Source: Bdellovibrionales bacterium (GTDB lineage Bacteria; Bdellovibrionota; Bdellovibrionia; Bdellovibrionales; JAMPXM01). Taken from it: DNA of 64,000 nucleotides. The stretch is from positions 1 to 64,000 of the forward strand of contig JADJOF010000003.1 in NCBI GenBank assembly GCA_016713885.1, given 5' to 3'. The translations under genes were made by a program, and so were the position numbers. This document shows, piece after piece, positions 1 through 8,175 of this stretch. The notes beneath the pieces are model-generated. The model was not told where the DNA came from. It saw only the letters and a list, made by a program, of their open reading frames with translations, and did no database searches. How positions within the stretch are numbered: position 1 is the stretch's first letter; each line of letters starts with the position of its first letter.

Positions 1-1
1 C

Positions 2-871
2 ACGAAGCCACAGCGTGTGGTGATCTGGGGCTTTGGTCTTCTGGGTTCGAGCTTTTATCTGGCACTCAATGAGATTTTGCCACATTGGAACTTCTTGGTT
101 GTCGACCCGGCTCTTGATCAAGCTGCTTTTATGAACTGGCAGAAAGAGAGAAAGCTCACCAATATCGCGCTGTCGAATGAGGTGAGTGTCAAGACAGCTG
201 CGCTCGTCGTTCTGGCGGCGCCGGTCGATGTGAATGATCGTCACTTGGCTTCAAGCGATTTTCAAAAAGGCGCACTTGTCATTGATCTTGGCAGCACGAA
301 GCGCTCAATTCAGGATCAGTTCCAGAAAAAGTCTGGAACAGAATTTACGTTCATTGGCGGGCATCCGCTGGCTGGCAAAGAGGTCGCAGGCTTCCAAAAT
401 GGTGACGCTCTACTTTTCTACAACAAAGTGTTTTGCTGGGTGGCGCCACCGACGCGACAGGTAACTCCTCCTGAGAAGGCCACAGCAGATGCACTTGCGC
501 TTTGTTTGGGCTCAAAGCCGTTTTGGATGTCAGCTGACGAGCACGACCATGCACTTGCGTGGACAAGTCACCTGCCGCAGCTGCTGTCGACGACACTTGC
601 GAACGTTTTAATGAACAAGAAGTTCTCTCAAGAGGTGGACTACTTTCCTGGTTATATCACTGAGCTTTTGCGGACCAGTGGTGCGCAGCTTTCAAGATGG
701 GAGCCGATCTTTAAATCAAACGCAGTTGAAGTGAAGCGAACTCTCGATGAGTTGATCACAGGGCTCAGCAGTGTTCAGCAGAAGCTCGACGATCCGAGTC
801 GGCTCGCCATCCAGTATTCAAACTCAAACCGGTTCTACAATCGCTTTCAAGCGGCGAAGAAAAAGGCCTAA
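2..871 (+). CDS. tyrA: prephenate dehydrogenase, 5' end outside window
   Basis: NAD(P)-dependent oxidation of prephenate on the route to tyrosine. The N-terminus carries a Rossmann dinucleotide motif, GFGLLGSS, within the first 15 residues, followed by a beta-strand and acidic residue (VVDPA). An IGGHPLAGKE stretch is the family substrate-site motif containing the conserved His. The reading frame is open to the window edge; a GTG at 17 could serve as a start, but codons upstream of it (K-P-Q-R-V) continue the first beta strand, so I treat the gene as 5'-truncated. Its stop is one base before the aroF ATG, which places it first in the visible aromatic operon. Family assignment is strong; whether it is NAD- or NADP-dependent and whether tyrosine-regulated is not visible. 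Confidence 0.88.
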   Translation, partial: TKPQRVVIWGFGLLGSSFYLALNEILPHWNFLVVDPALDQAAFMNWQKERKLTNIALSNEVSVKTAALVVLAAPVDVNDRHLASSDFQKGALVIDLGSTKRSIQDQFQKKSGTEFTFIGGHPLAGKEVAGFQNGDALLFYNKVFCWVAPPTRQVTPPEKATADALALCLGSKPFWMSADEHDHALAWTSHLPQLLSTTLANVLMNKKFSQEVDYFPGYITELLRTSGAQLSRWEPIFKSNAVEVKRTLDELITGLSSVQQKLDDPSRLAIQYSNSNRFYNRFQAAKKKA

Positions 872-872
872 T

Positions 873-1922
873 ATGATTATCATCGTCAAACGAGGTGCGA
901 CTCGCGAACAGATCACCGAGATGGTCGGAAAAATTACGTCGATGGGCCTCACGGCTCACTCGGTCGAGGGCCAGCAACAGTACACGATCAGTGTTTTGGG
1001 TAAGACCGAAAAAGTCGACATGAATGAGTTCTCGTCGATTGCCTATGTCGAGTCGGTGTTTCGAGTGTCGAAGCCGTTTAAGCTTGCTTCGAGAGCGGCA
1101 AATCCTGAAGGCACGAGAATCAAACTGAAAAATCTTGAAATCGGTGCCGATCGAATGATTGTGATGGCCGGGCCATGTTCAGTTGAGAGCGAAGATCAGG
1201 TGATGCGAATTGCGCGTGCGGTGAAAGCTGCCGGTGCCACAGTTTTGCGCGGTGGTGCTTTTAAACCGAGAAGTTCTCCCTATGCATTTCAAGGGATGGG
1301 GCTTCGCGGCCTTCAGCTCTTAAAGCAGGCGTCACAAGAGACGGGGCTTCCGGTGATCTCGGAGGCGATGGATCTTGAAGGTGCCGAGATGATGATGGAC
1401 TACGTCGACATTTTTCAAATCGGCGCACGCAACATGCAGAACTTTTCTCTTCTTAAAGAACTTGGAAAAATGGATAAGCCCATCATGTTGAAGCGAGGCA
1501 TGTCGGCCACGATCGAAGAGTGGTTGATGAGTGCCGAATATATTTTGGCCGGCGGCAATCGAAACGTTCTATTGTGTGAGCGAGGCATTCGCTCTTTTGA
1601 CTCGCAGTACTCTCGAAACACGCTCGATCTGAATGCGATTCCGATCTTGAAGTCGCTCACGCACTTGCCGATTGTTGTCGACCCTAGTCACGGCACAGGC
1701 CATCGGCATCTGGTGGCGCCGATGGCGCTCGCTGGAATGGCGGCGGGTGGAGATGCGCTGATTATTGAAGTGCATGATCGGCCAGAAGAAGCACTGTCGG
1801 ATGGACCGCAGGCGCTTCTCCCGAGCGATTTCTCGGAGCTGATGGGAAAGCTTGTTAAAATGGGTCGTGCTCTCGATAAGAATGTTATTACCGAGCTCGA
1901 AAGAGAACGGACGGCCGCCTAA
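873..1922 (+). CDS. aroF: 3-deoxy-7-phosphoheptulonate synthase (DAHP synthase, ferredoxin-like N-domain type)
   Basis: Condenses phosphoenolpyruvate and erythrose 4-phosphate, the first committed step of the shikimate pathway. Residues 1-70 (MIIIVKRGATREQI onward) form the small ferredoxin-like regulatory domain found in Thermotoga-type DAHP synthases. The TIM barrel follows, with MAGPCSVES, GGAFKPRSSPYAFQG and the C-terminal VDPSHGTGHR metal/substrate motifs. The ATG at 873 directly follows the tyrA stop; an upstream in-frame start at 771 would lie inside tyrA and is not needed. The length of 349 residues is normal for this subtype. The N-domain usually mediates feedback inhibition by Tyr or Phe in homologues; this is family knowledge rather than something visible here. 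Confidence 0.93.
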   Translation: MIIIVKRGATREQITEMVGKITSMGLTAHSVEGQQQYTISVLGKTEKVDMNEFSSIAYVESVFRVSKPFKLASRAANPEGTRIKLKNLEIGADRMIVMAGPCSVESEDQVMRIARAVKAAGATVLRGGAFKPRSSPYAFQGMGLRGLQLLKQASQETGLPVISEAMDLEGAEMMMDYVDIFQIGARNMQNFSLLKELGKMDKPIMLKRGMSATIEEWLMSAEYILAGGNRNVLLCERGIRSFDSQYSRNTLDLNAIPILKSLTHLPIVVDPSHGTGHRHLVAPMALAGMAAGGDALIIEVHDRPEEALSDGPQALLPSDFSELMGKLVKMGRALDKNVITELERERTAA

Positions 1923-1923
1923 C

Positions 1924-3102
1924 ATGAGTGGCTTCAGATTCGATGGCGTCATCCCGGCATCGAAATCACTTTTTAATCGTGCGCTGATCTGTGCGTCCTA
2001 TGGCGACGATGTGATTTTACATGGAGACTCAAGTTGCGACGATGTGGTGAAGATGAAGGCTGCCATCCATACGCTTGGCTCCGGTCACGACTTTGACTGC
2101 GGCAGTGCGGGAACGGTTTTGCGATTTTTGGCGCTCAGAGTGTCTCGAATTCCAGGTCGCCATGTGCTTCGAGGAACGACGAGGCTCTTCAGTCGTCCGC
2201 AAAATGATCTGCAAGATATTTTGAATCAGCTCGGCGTTAATCTCGTTTTGCATACTGACCACATGATTGTTCAAGGTGACGGTTGGCGGCCTCAAGCACC
2301 TCGCGTGCGCGTCAGTCGAAAGAATTCAAGTCAGTTTGTTTCAGGCCTCCTGCTCAACGCGTGGAATCTGGAGTTTCCGCTTGAGATTGAGTGGGATGAA
2401 GTCGGTGTTTCTGATGGCTATTGGCAGATGACAGTTCGGCTGGTGAAAGAGTTTGGAATGAACGTGTGTCAGACTGAGCGTGGCGTTCAAGTTCCAGAGC
2501 GGTCGGAAGTGAAACTCAAACAGTATCAAGTGGAGAGCGATTTGAGTTCTGCGTTCGCGATCGCCGCTTATGCGGCTCTGAACGGCGAGGCGATATTTCG
2601 CCACTTTCCGTTTTCGAGTCTTCAGCCAGATAAGGTTTTTGTTTCGGTTCTTGAAGAAATGGGGGCGGGTGTTCATCGCGATGAAGACTCCGTTCGCATC
2701 TTTCAAAAAGGTGTTCCACTTAAAGGAATTCATTGGAACTTAAACGATTGCCCCGACCTATTTCCGGTTCTCGCGACACTCTGTGCGTTTGCGAGTGGGC
2801 CATCGAGGCTTGATGGCGCTCCACACTTGGTTTTTAAGGAGTCCAATCGAATTGCCAAAACCAGCGAGCTTCTGATCCCGCTTGGTGTCGAGACAAAGAT
2901 CCTGTCGGATGGCATGGAGATTTGCCCGCCTGGGTCTTTCGTGACAGGTGGGGCTTCATTCAAGTACGATACGGATCACGATCACAGGCTTGCATTTGCG
3001 GCGGCGCTCGTGGCTTCGCAGCGACGCGGTATTGAAATTCAGCATCCTGAGGTCGTAAACAAGAGCTTTCCTGAGTTTTGGAATTTATTGACTTGCGCGT
3101 GA
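1924..3102 (+). CDS. aroA: 3-phosphoshikimate 1-carboxyvinyltransferase (EPSP synthase)
   Basis: Transfers the enolpyruvyl group of PEP to shikimate 3-phosphate. The EPSPS signatures are present in order: PASKSLFNRALI near the N-terminus, CGSAGTVLRFLAL, a RPQNDLQDILNQLG segment, SSQFVSGLLL, VESDLSSAFAIAAY, FKESNRIAKTSELL and a C-terminal YDTDHDHRLAFAAAL. At 392 residues it is shorter than the usual 420-440, with a compact N-terminus beginning only about 11 residues before the PASKS motif. The ATG lies one base after the aroF stop, so translation is probably coupled. The divergent loop around CGSAGT suggests a non-enterobacterial class, but I cannot infer glyphosate sensitivity. Confidence 0.92.
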   Translation: MSGFRFDGVIPASKSLFNRALICASYGDDVILHGDSSCDDVVKMKAAIHTLGSGHDFDCGSAGTVLRFLALRVSRIPGRHVLRGTTRLFSRPQNDLQDILNQLGVNLVLHTDHMIVQGDGWRPQAPRVRVSRKNSSQFVSGLLLNAWNLEFPLEIEWDEVGVSDGYWQMTVRLVKEFGMNVCQTERGVQVPERSEVKLKQYQVESDLSSAFAIAAYAALNGEAIFRHFPFSSLQPDKVFVSVLEEMGAGVHRDEDSVRIFQKGVPLKGIHWNLNDCPDLFPVLATLCAFASGPSRLDGAPHLVFKESNRIAKTSELLIPLGVETKILSDGMEICPPGSFVTGGASFKYDTDHDHRLAFAAALVASQRRGIEIQHPEVVNKSFPEFWNLLTCA

Positions 3103-3112
3103 GAGGAATACT

Positions 3113-4153
3113 TTGTCGGCCAATTCGTTCGGATCCAGATTTCGCATCACGAGTTTCGGCGAGAGCCACGGCGTTGCGCTCGGCGCGATTGTCGAGGGCT
3201 GTCCAGCCGGTGTGACCTTTGATATGAGCTTGATCACCTCTGAGTTGGCGCGGCGTCGTCCGGGACAGAATGGGATTGTTTCAGGACGAAATGAAGAAGA
3301 CGCACCCGAGGTGCTGAGCGGCGTTTTTGAGGGAAAAACATTGGGAACCCCGATTGCGGTTATCGTTCGCAACAAAGACGCGCGATCCGAGGACTATAAA
3401 GAGATCGCCTTTTCTCCTCGTGCCGGGCACGCCGATGATCTTTGGCGGAGTAAGTTTGGACACTCGGATCACCGAGGCGGTGGCCGGTCATCTGGGCGCG
3501 AAACCGTGGCCCGTGTCATTGGTGGAGCGATTGCGCAGATGGTTCTGCGAGAAGCCGCACCGAGCCTCCGCGTTTTTGCCTTCGCTAGCCAAATTGGACC
3601 AGTGAAGCTTGATGATGCTGAGGTTCTTGAAGTCGAAAAAAGACTTGTTGGTCGAGAGATCGCGGTCGATCAGTTTTCATCGCGTTTTCCTCACGTGGTC
3701 AAAAACGCCGAGATCGAAGAAATGCTCTTAAAGGCAAAGGCTGAGGGCCGAAGCTACGGTGGTGAGGTGCAAGTTTTTATCGCGAATTCTCCGATGGGAC
3801 TTGGACAGCCCGTGTTTCATAAATTGAAATCGGATCTTGCTGCAGCCTTTATGAGTGTTGGCGCAACGGCAGGTGTCGAGCTTGGCGATGGGCGCGAGGT
3901 GATGGAGGCCGAGGGCTCGGAGTTTCATCGTCAAACGGACCAGCGGCAGTACGGCGGCATTCGCGGTGGAATCAGTACGGGCGAGCCGATTTTATTGCGT
4001 GTGTTTTTTAAACCGACTGCGACAGTTCTTGATGTCGCAAAAAAAGGTCGCCACGATCCGTGTATCGTTATTCGCGCGATACCAGTTTTGGAGTCGATGG
4101 CGTGGATGGTGATGGCGGATCATCTGCTCTGGGCGCGCCAAGACCGAATCTAG
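3113..4153 (+). CDS. aroC: chorismate synthase
   Basis: Final shikimate-pathway enzyme, an FMN-dependent 1,4-elimination forming chorismate. The N-terminal GSRFRITSFGESHG and the interior GHSDHRGGGRSSGRET motif are diagnostic, and GGIRGGISTGEPI and KKGRHDPCIVIRAIPVLE follow in the expected order. The start is TTG at 3113, preceded by a GAGAGGAA Shine-Dalgarno at about 3101-3108; no ATG fits the conserved N-terminus. Length of 346 residues is typical. It ends the aromatic operon, and its stop overlaps the stop region of the convergent FAH-family gene by 4 bases, leaving no space for a dedicated terminator. Confidence 0.95.
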   Translation: MSANSFGSRFRITSFGESHGVALGAIVEGCPAGVTFDMSLITSELARRRPGQNGIVSGRNEEDAPEVLSGVFEGKTLGTPIAVIVRNKDARSEDYKEIAFSPRAGHADDLWRSKFGHSDHRGGGRSSGRETVARVIGGAIAQMVLREAAPSLRVFAFASQIGPVKLDDAEVLEVEKRLVGREIAVDQFSSRFPHVVKNAEIEEMLLKAKAEGRSYGGEVQVFIANSPMGLGQPVFHKLKSDLAAAFMSVGATAGVELGDGREVMEAEGSEFHRQTDQRQYGGIRGGISTGEPILLRVFFKPTATVLDVAKKGRHDPCIVIRAIPVLESMAWMVMADHLLWARQDRI

Positions 4154-4740
4154 CGCACGCGCCACATGGCGCGGAGCTCGTGGCCAGCGACCGACTTTGC
4201 TGTCGCGAGAATCTTATCACCGCGACCAAGGCGGGCAACTCCCGCGGGCGTACCGGTGAGAAGAATATCGCCAGGGCAAACGGGGAAGCGTTCAAGGACG
4301 TAGCGGCGAAGTGTTTCAAAATCAAAAACCATATCGCGCGTGTTGCCGCGTTGGCGGATTTCGCCATTCACCTTAAGTTCAAATTCAAAATGAGGAATTG
4401 CGGGCGGAAGCGGCATTGGTTTTGAGAGCGGGCAGCTCTCTTTAAAGGACTTGGCGAGTGTCCATGGTTGGCCGGCGGCTTTCAGTTTATTCTGAAGGTC
4501 GCGGGCGGTGAGATCGAGAGCGAGGTGAGCGGCGTCGAACTCAAGGTCGGGGCCGAAGCGAAGCGCGATTTCAAGTTCGTGATGAACGTCGTCGCTGTGT
4601 GTGGGAAGGGAAAACTCGTCTTTCAGGGTGACGGTGCTGCCGGCTTTCAAAAAGATCAGCGGATTCTCCGGGACGGTGTTGCCGAGTTCTTTTGCGTGAT
4701 CAGAATAGTTGCGGCCAACGGCCCATACGTTTTGAATCAT
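4150..4740 (-). CDS. fumarylacetoacetate hydrolase family protein
   Basis: A compact FAH-fold hydrolase or decarboxylase (196 residues). VWAVGRNYSDHAKELG at the N-terminus, HHELEIALRF (metal-ligand glutamates), DLTARDLQNKLKAAGQPW and the C-terminal GDILLTGTPAGVARLGRGD are the family motifs. Relatives act on acylpyruvates or oxaloacetate (FAHD1/YcgM type), but the substrate cannot be read from sequence. I chose ATG 4740 because the conserved domain starts five residues later and because this ATG overlaps the TGA of the upstream histidine phosphatase (ATGA arrangement), implying coupled translation. It is convergent with aroC. Confidence 0.88.
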   Translation of the reverse strand: MIQNVWAVGRNYSDHAKELGNTVPENPLIFLKAGSTVTLKDEFSLPTHSDDVHHELEIALRFGPDLEFDAAHLALDLTARDLQNKLKAAGQPWTLAKSFKESCPLSKPMPLPPAIPHFEFELKVNGEIRQRGNTRDMVFDFETLRRYVLERFPVCPGDILLTGTPAGVARLGRGDKILATAKSVAGHELRAMWRVR

Positions 4741-5249
4741 TTCTTTCGCCTTCTCCAAAGTCCGTCTTGATAAAAATAAACGCGGCGCGCGGCCGGTGTC
4801 CACGGTTCTGATTGTTCAAGTTCGGATTCGTCGCTTTCAAGAAACATCACAGCGGTCTCAAGCCAGTCGAGGTGAGAGACAACGAGAGTGACGTCGGCCG
4901 GGGCGGCTTCGCGAAGGCGGGTGCTTTGAATCCATTGGCGGACTCGACTTTCAAAATCGGGTACGGTTTCGCCAGGCTGTCGCTCGTCGCAGTTGGGGTC
5001 GATCTCGATCTTAAAAAGAAGGTCGTCGGCCAGAAGCCGAAGCGTCTCTTGGCTGCGTTTTCGGGGCGTGGCGATAAGACGAGTGGGGCGTGGGAGGCGC
5101 TTTTCTTGAACGTCGCGGGTAAGCCGCATCGCTTGCTCTCGTCCTTCGGCTGTCAGGCGGTCTAGGCCTGTCAGATCGCGTGAGCCATGCCGCATCAAGA
5201 TGAGGATGGGGGTGCCTCGCGAGCTCAATTCTGCGCTTGATCCAGTCAA
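4737..5249 (-). CDS. histidine phosphatase family protein (SixA-like)
   Basis: Member of the histidine phosphatase superfamily. The catalytic LMRHGSRDL motif places the phosphorylated His at about residue 21, and the second-half VVSHLDWLE supplies the other catalytic His. At 170 residues with little beyond the core it resembles SixA phosphohistidine phosphatases, so a protein-phosphohistidine substrate is plausible but unproven. The start is TTG at 5249, favoured by a strong GGGGAGG Shine-Dalgarno five bases upstream. It is first in a two-gene operon with the FAH-family hydrolase and diverges from hslO. Confidence 0.8.
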   Translation of the reverse strand: MTGSSAELSSRGTPILILMRHGSRDLTGLDRLTAEGREQAMRLTRDVQEKRLPRPTRLIATPRKRSQETLRLLADDLLFKIEIDPNCDERQPGETVPDFESRVRQWIQSTRLREAAPADVTLVVSHLDWLETAVMFLESDESELEQSEPWTPAARRVYFYQDGLWRRRKK

Positions 5250-5318
5250 AATGACCTCCCCTCAATTCAAACAGTCCACTTGAAACAATACGCTTCTTTC
5301 GCGTAGTCTGGTCAGATC

Positions 5319-6218
5319 ATGTCGTCAGTTGAACGTGTTCACAAGTACCTAACAAAAGATCTCACGGTCCGTGCGGCTGCCGTTGTTGCGACTCGGGTTG
5401 TCGAAGAGATGCAGGCCACGCAGAACAGTTTTCCGATCTCGACTGTCGCCGTTGGGCGCTCGATGGTGGCGTCACTTTTGATGGCGTCGCATCTGAAAAA
5501 CAAGCAAGAGCTGTCGGTCTTTATTCAGGGCTCAGGCCCGCTCTCGCAGGTTTTTGCCGAGGCGAGCTTTGAGGGCAAGGTTCGCGGTGTTTCAAGTCAC
5601 CCTCATCTTGAAATGCCCATCGAGCACGAGAAGATTTTGGTTGCGCCGGCGATCGGTATTGGTCTCCTCACAATCACGCATCACTTGCCGATTGGCGGAG
5701 CTCCTCATCGCGGAACGGTGGAGCTTGCGACGAGTGAGATTGGCGATGACATTGCCTATTATCTTCAGCAATCGCATCAAATTGGCTCTGTGGTTTCTCT
5801 CGGCGTCCACGTGAATACGTTTGGCAAAGTTGAGGCCGCGGGCGGAATCTTGATCGAGCTCATGCCGGGTCACACCGAAGAAACGGTGAATGCGATCGAG
5901 GCTCGAGTCAAAAAAGCGAAGTCGATCTCGACTCGAATTCTTGAGGGCGCGACGGCTGAGGACTTGATCAAAGACTATCTTGGCGACTTTGAGTTGATCG
6001 AGATGGATCACGACTACCCGATTGAATACAGCTGTCGCTGTACGGCAGAGCGCGTGAAGCGATCGGTGGGTCTGTTGGGCCTTGAGGATTTGGATTCGAC
6101 GATCAATAAAGCCGAAGAGCTTGAAGTGTCGTGTGAGTTCTGTGGCCGTCGCTATGTTTTAACCGTCGACGACCTCAAGGAAGTTCGCGCTGAAGTTTAC
6201 AAGCAGTCGCTGAACTAA
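5319..6218 (+). CDS. hslO: Hsp33 redox-regulated chaperone
   Basis: Cytosolic holdase chaperone activated by oxidation of a zinc-bound cysteine cluster. The N-terminal domain is canonical (RAAAVVATRVVEEM and following), and the C-terminal redox switch has C239-x-C241 and C272-x-x-C275, exactly the CxC/CxxC zinc pattern of Hsp33. Length of 299 residues is normal. It is transcribed divergently from the phosphatase/FAH pair across about 70 bases, which must hold both promoters; I could not pick a convincing -35/-10 there. No operon partner downstream: the next gene is on the opposite strand and ends 5 bases away. Confidence 0.93.
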   Translation: MSSVERVHKYLTKDLTVRAAAVVATRVVEEMQATQNSFPISTVAVGRSMVASLLMASHLKNKQELSVFIQGSGPLSQVFAEASFEGKVRGVSSHPHLEMPIEHEKILVAPAIGIGLLTITHHLPIGGAPHRGTVELATSEIGDDIAYYLQQSHQIGSVVSLGVHVNTFGKVEAAGGILIELMPGHTEETVNAIEARVKKAKSISTRILEGATAEDLIKDYLGDFELIEMDHDYPIEYSCRCTAERVKRSVGLLGLEDLDSTINKAEELEVSCEFCGRRYVLTVDDLKEVRAEVYKQSLN

Positions 6219-6222
6219 AAAC

Positions 6223-6729
6223 CTAAGGACCGACGTGCGTGACCCCGATTGGATCGTTTCCAAACCGACGGGCAATTTCTAGGCGTAGATCTTTTGCTGG
6301 GTCTTGGCGTTCGAGCAGCATGGCCTCAAGTTTTACGAGGTCGGGTTTGACCATGAATGACGCGTGGCAGGTCATCGCGGACCACGGTCCTTCGCAGCTT
6401 GCTGTCGCAAGAGGGCCGGCAAATTCGCGTCGGTTATCCATTTTCGCGGTCAGGTTCATCTGGATGAATTGTTCTCGCCCAAGCAAAAGATCGGGCAGAG
6501 TATAGCTCATTGTGGCGACTCCGTTGGCTTCGTCGGTGAGGTCCAATGTGTAATTTGCAATCGGGAAGGTCGCCACCGCGCGCAGCTCGGCGCCTGCATT
6601 GGCGGGAACCGGAATCGTGTAGGCTGCATTCAGAATTCGAATATTGGGAGCGTTGGCCGTCGTCGCGTGGGTTGCCAAGAGAAGGCTGCCCAGCAGAGCC
6701 GAGGCGGTAAGCGATTGCAGAAGAGTCAT
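6223..6729 (-). CDS. secreted protein of unknown function
   Basis: 168-residue protein with a clear Sec signal peptide (MTLLQSLTASALLGSLLLA, cleavage probably after ATHATTANA). The mature part is predicted beta-rich with one Cys pair (ASCEGPWSAMTCHAS), likely disulfide-bonded in the periplasm. I recognise no domain. Its ATG overlaps the TGA of the upstream winged-helix reading frame (ATGA), so it is probably translated as the last cistron after the TPR/winged-helix locus. It could be a target or a readout of that regulator-like locus, but this is only positional inference. Confidence 0.6.
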   Translation of the reverse strand: MTLLQSLTASALLGSLLLATHATTANAPNIRILNAAYTIPVPANAGAELRAVATFPIANYTLDLTDEANGVATMSYTLPDLLLGREQFIQMNLTAKMDNRREFAGPLATASCEGPWSAMTCHASFMVKPDLVKLEAMLLERQDPAKDLRLEIARRFGNDPIGVTHVGP

Positions 6730-7155
6730 TGTGGTCTCCGGACCTGGCTAAGAGGGTCTTGTCGCTTTAACATATATCGGGTTCCTCGGCCAGAGCCCCA
6801 GCGAGTGAGGAAGCCTTTTTTAGTGAGTTCGGTCAGGTCGCGGGTGGCGGTGATCCGAGAGACCTCATAGCTGCCGATGAGGTCTTGGGGAGCCAGCGAG
6901 CGTTCGCCGAGGGGGCGGCCCTGCTTCTCTGCTTCGTGAAGAAAGGAAAGGGTCTCGATCTGACGATAATTGAGCTGTGCTGTTCCAGGCGGGGTTGGGT
7001 TGGCGTCTTACAACAATAATGAAGTTTTCAGGACCGGCGTCGATTGCGTCCTCGAAGAGCTGAAGATAGCCCCGCTGAAAAAGCTCCATCCGATTGCGGA
7101 GATCGGCACTGCCGAGAAGCCAGCGTTCGATGGAGTTCTGGCCGAGAAGCTTCAC
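6726..7155 (-). pseudogene. frame-broken C-terminal part of the TPR gene with winged-helix domain
   Basis: Two reading frames here join into a sensible protein. The first (from 7155 downward, beginning with a GTG that overlaps the TPR stop) encodes KLLGQNSIERWLLGSADL through ENFIIVV. The second, from about 7007 to the TGA at 6726, has no start codon and encodes LNYRQIETLSFLHEAE followed by SRITATRDLTELTKKGFL and a wing-like GSGRGTRYML. That is a winged helix-turn-helix of the type found at the end of Fic-like or DeoR-like proteins. A shift between about 6975 and 7007 separates them. Together with the A8 run at 7194-7201 (coding strand), this suggests the TPR protein, the middle segment and the winged helix were one polypeptide of roughly 430-440 residues. 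Confidence 0.55.
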
Positions 7156-8036
7156 GGGTCTATCGGCGGCAAGTTCAAGCCCTGCGGCTCGAGTTTTTTT
7201 TGAGCGCGTTCGATGATCGCGATCGCGCGATCGGTGTCGCCCAATCGGAAGTGGCTATAGGCCTCACGCACGGCGAGTGAGGCCTCTTGGCGCCGATGGC
7301 GGATCGCGCGAATCAGCGGACGGGTGCTGCCGATGATTTTGAGCGCCTCGCGGTAGCGACCTCGTAGGTTGTGTTGGCGCGCCAGTTCAATCAGGATATT
7401 GGCGCCAGTATAGCTGTCGTAGTGTGTGCTTTCTTTGAGCAGGCGTTCGAGCACTTCGTTTTGTTCGAGATGGTTGGAGTCGGCTGTCGCGCTGGCGATC
7501 GCAATCGAAGCACGCAGAGCGGTGAGATGAGTTTTGTTGTCGATTCGATTGGCGGTGTCGAGTGCGGTCTCAAGGCTTTCAAGCCCCTTTTCAATCTCAC
7601 CCATTTGCAAGAGGGCGTGGCCGCGCAGGTCAGCACTGAGGACGCGTTCATGAAGTGACTTCGACTTGAGTGCAATCAGCCAGGCTTTGTTCGCCCAGAA
7701 CAGCGCCTTTTGAAAACGGCCTTCGAAAAATGCGTAGAATCCGAATCCTTGATAGGCAAAAAATCGACTGCGGTCCTGCGTTTGTAGTGCGTTTTCGATG
7801 AGAAGCGCCCGAGCCTCACGAAATCGAGATGATCGAGTCATCGAAACCGCGATGTAGAATCGAGGTAAGGAACTTTCGGTTGTCGTAAGCGCCAAAGCGT
7901 CATCGACGCGACCGGTGAGCGCTAGACTTGCCGCAATCCAATTCTGTGATTTTGGATTGAGAGAGAGACGCCCTTGATCAAAGGCGCGAGCCAGCTCACT
8001 GTATTGGCCTTTGAGAAATCGCTCGCGCAGGGTCAT
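7152..8036 (-). CDS. tetratricopeptide-repeat protein
   Basis: 294 residues of helical-pair repeats. TPR-like units are visible around GQYSELARAFDQGRLS, SSRFREARALLIENAL, GRFQKALFWANKAWLI, MGEIEKGLESLETALD, GRYREALKIIGSTRP and LGDTDRAIAIIERAQKK. There is no signal peptide, so a cytoplasmic scaffold or regulator is likely. The annotated C-terminus (LEPQGLNLPPIDP) follows an A8 run; reading one extra A there continues into TRAAGLELAADRPVKLL and on into the neighbouring frame, so the true protein may be longer and end in a winged helix. The start ATG at 8036 is followed by a good amphipathic helix; a 140-base gap precedes the divergent secreted protein gene. Confidence 0.7.
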   Translation of the reverse strand: MTLRERFLKGQYSELARAFDQGRLSLNPKSQNWIAASLALTGRVDDALALTTTESSLPRFYIAVSMTRSSRFREARALLIENALQTQDRSRFFAYQGFGFYAFFEGRFQKALFWANKAWLIALKSKSLHERVLSADLRGHALLQMGEIEKGLESLETALDTANRIDNKTHLTALRASIAIASATADSNHLEQNEVLERLLKESTHYDSYTGANILIELARQHNLRGRYREALKIIGSTRPLIRAIRHRRQEASLAVREAYSHFRLGDTDRAIAIIERAQKKLEPQGLNLPPIDP

Positions 8037-8175
8037 TGCGCCATCATCTCCGTAAAAGCATCAAAATGCATCATTTTTTATCAGCGTCTATTCGTTCGTT
8101 TTCTTGGCGATTGATTCGATAACAGAGGAATAGGAACGACATCAGTTGGGAGTCGTTTAACAAGAGGAGTACGAG

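Noticed and set aside
5250..5318. Sigma-70 promoter for hslO (TTGAAA at 5280 and TAGTCT at 5304)
   Set aside because: The -10-like box would lie only about ten bases from the start codon, leaving no leader for a ribosome-binding site.
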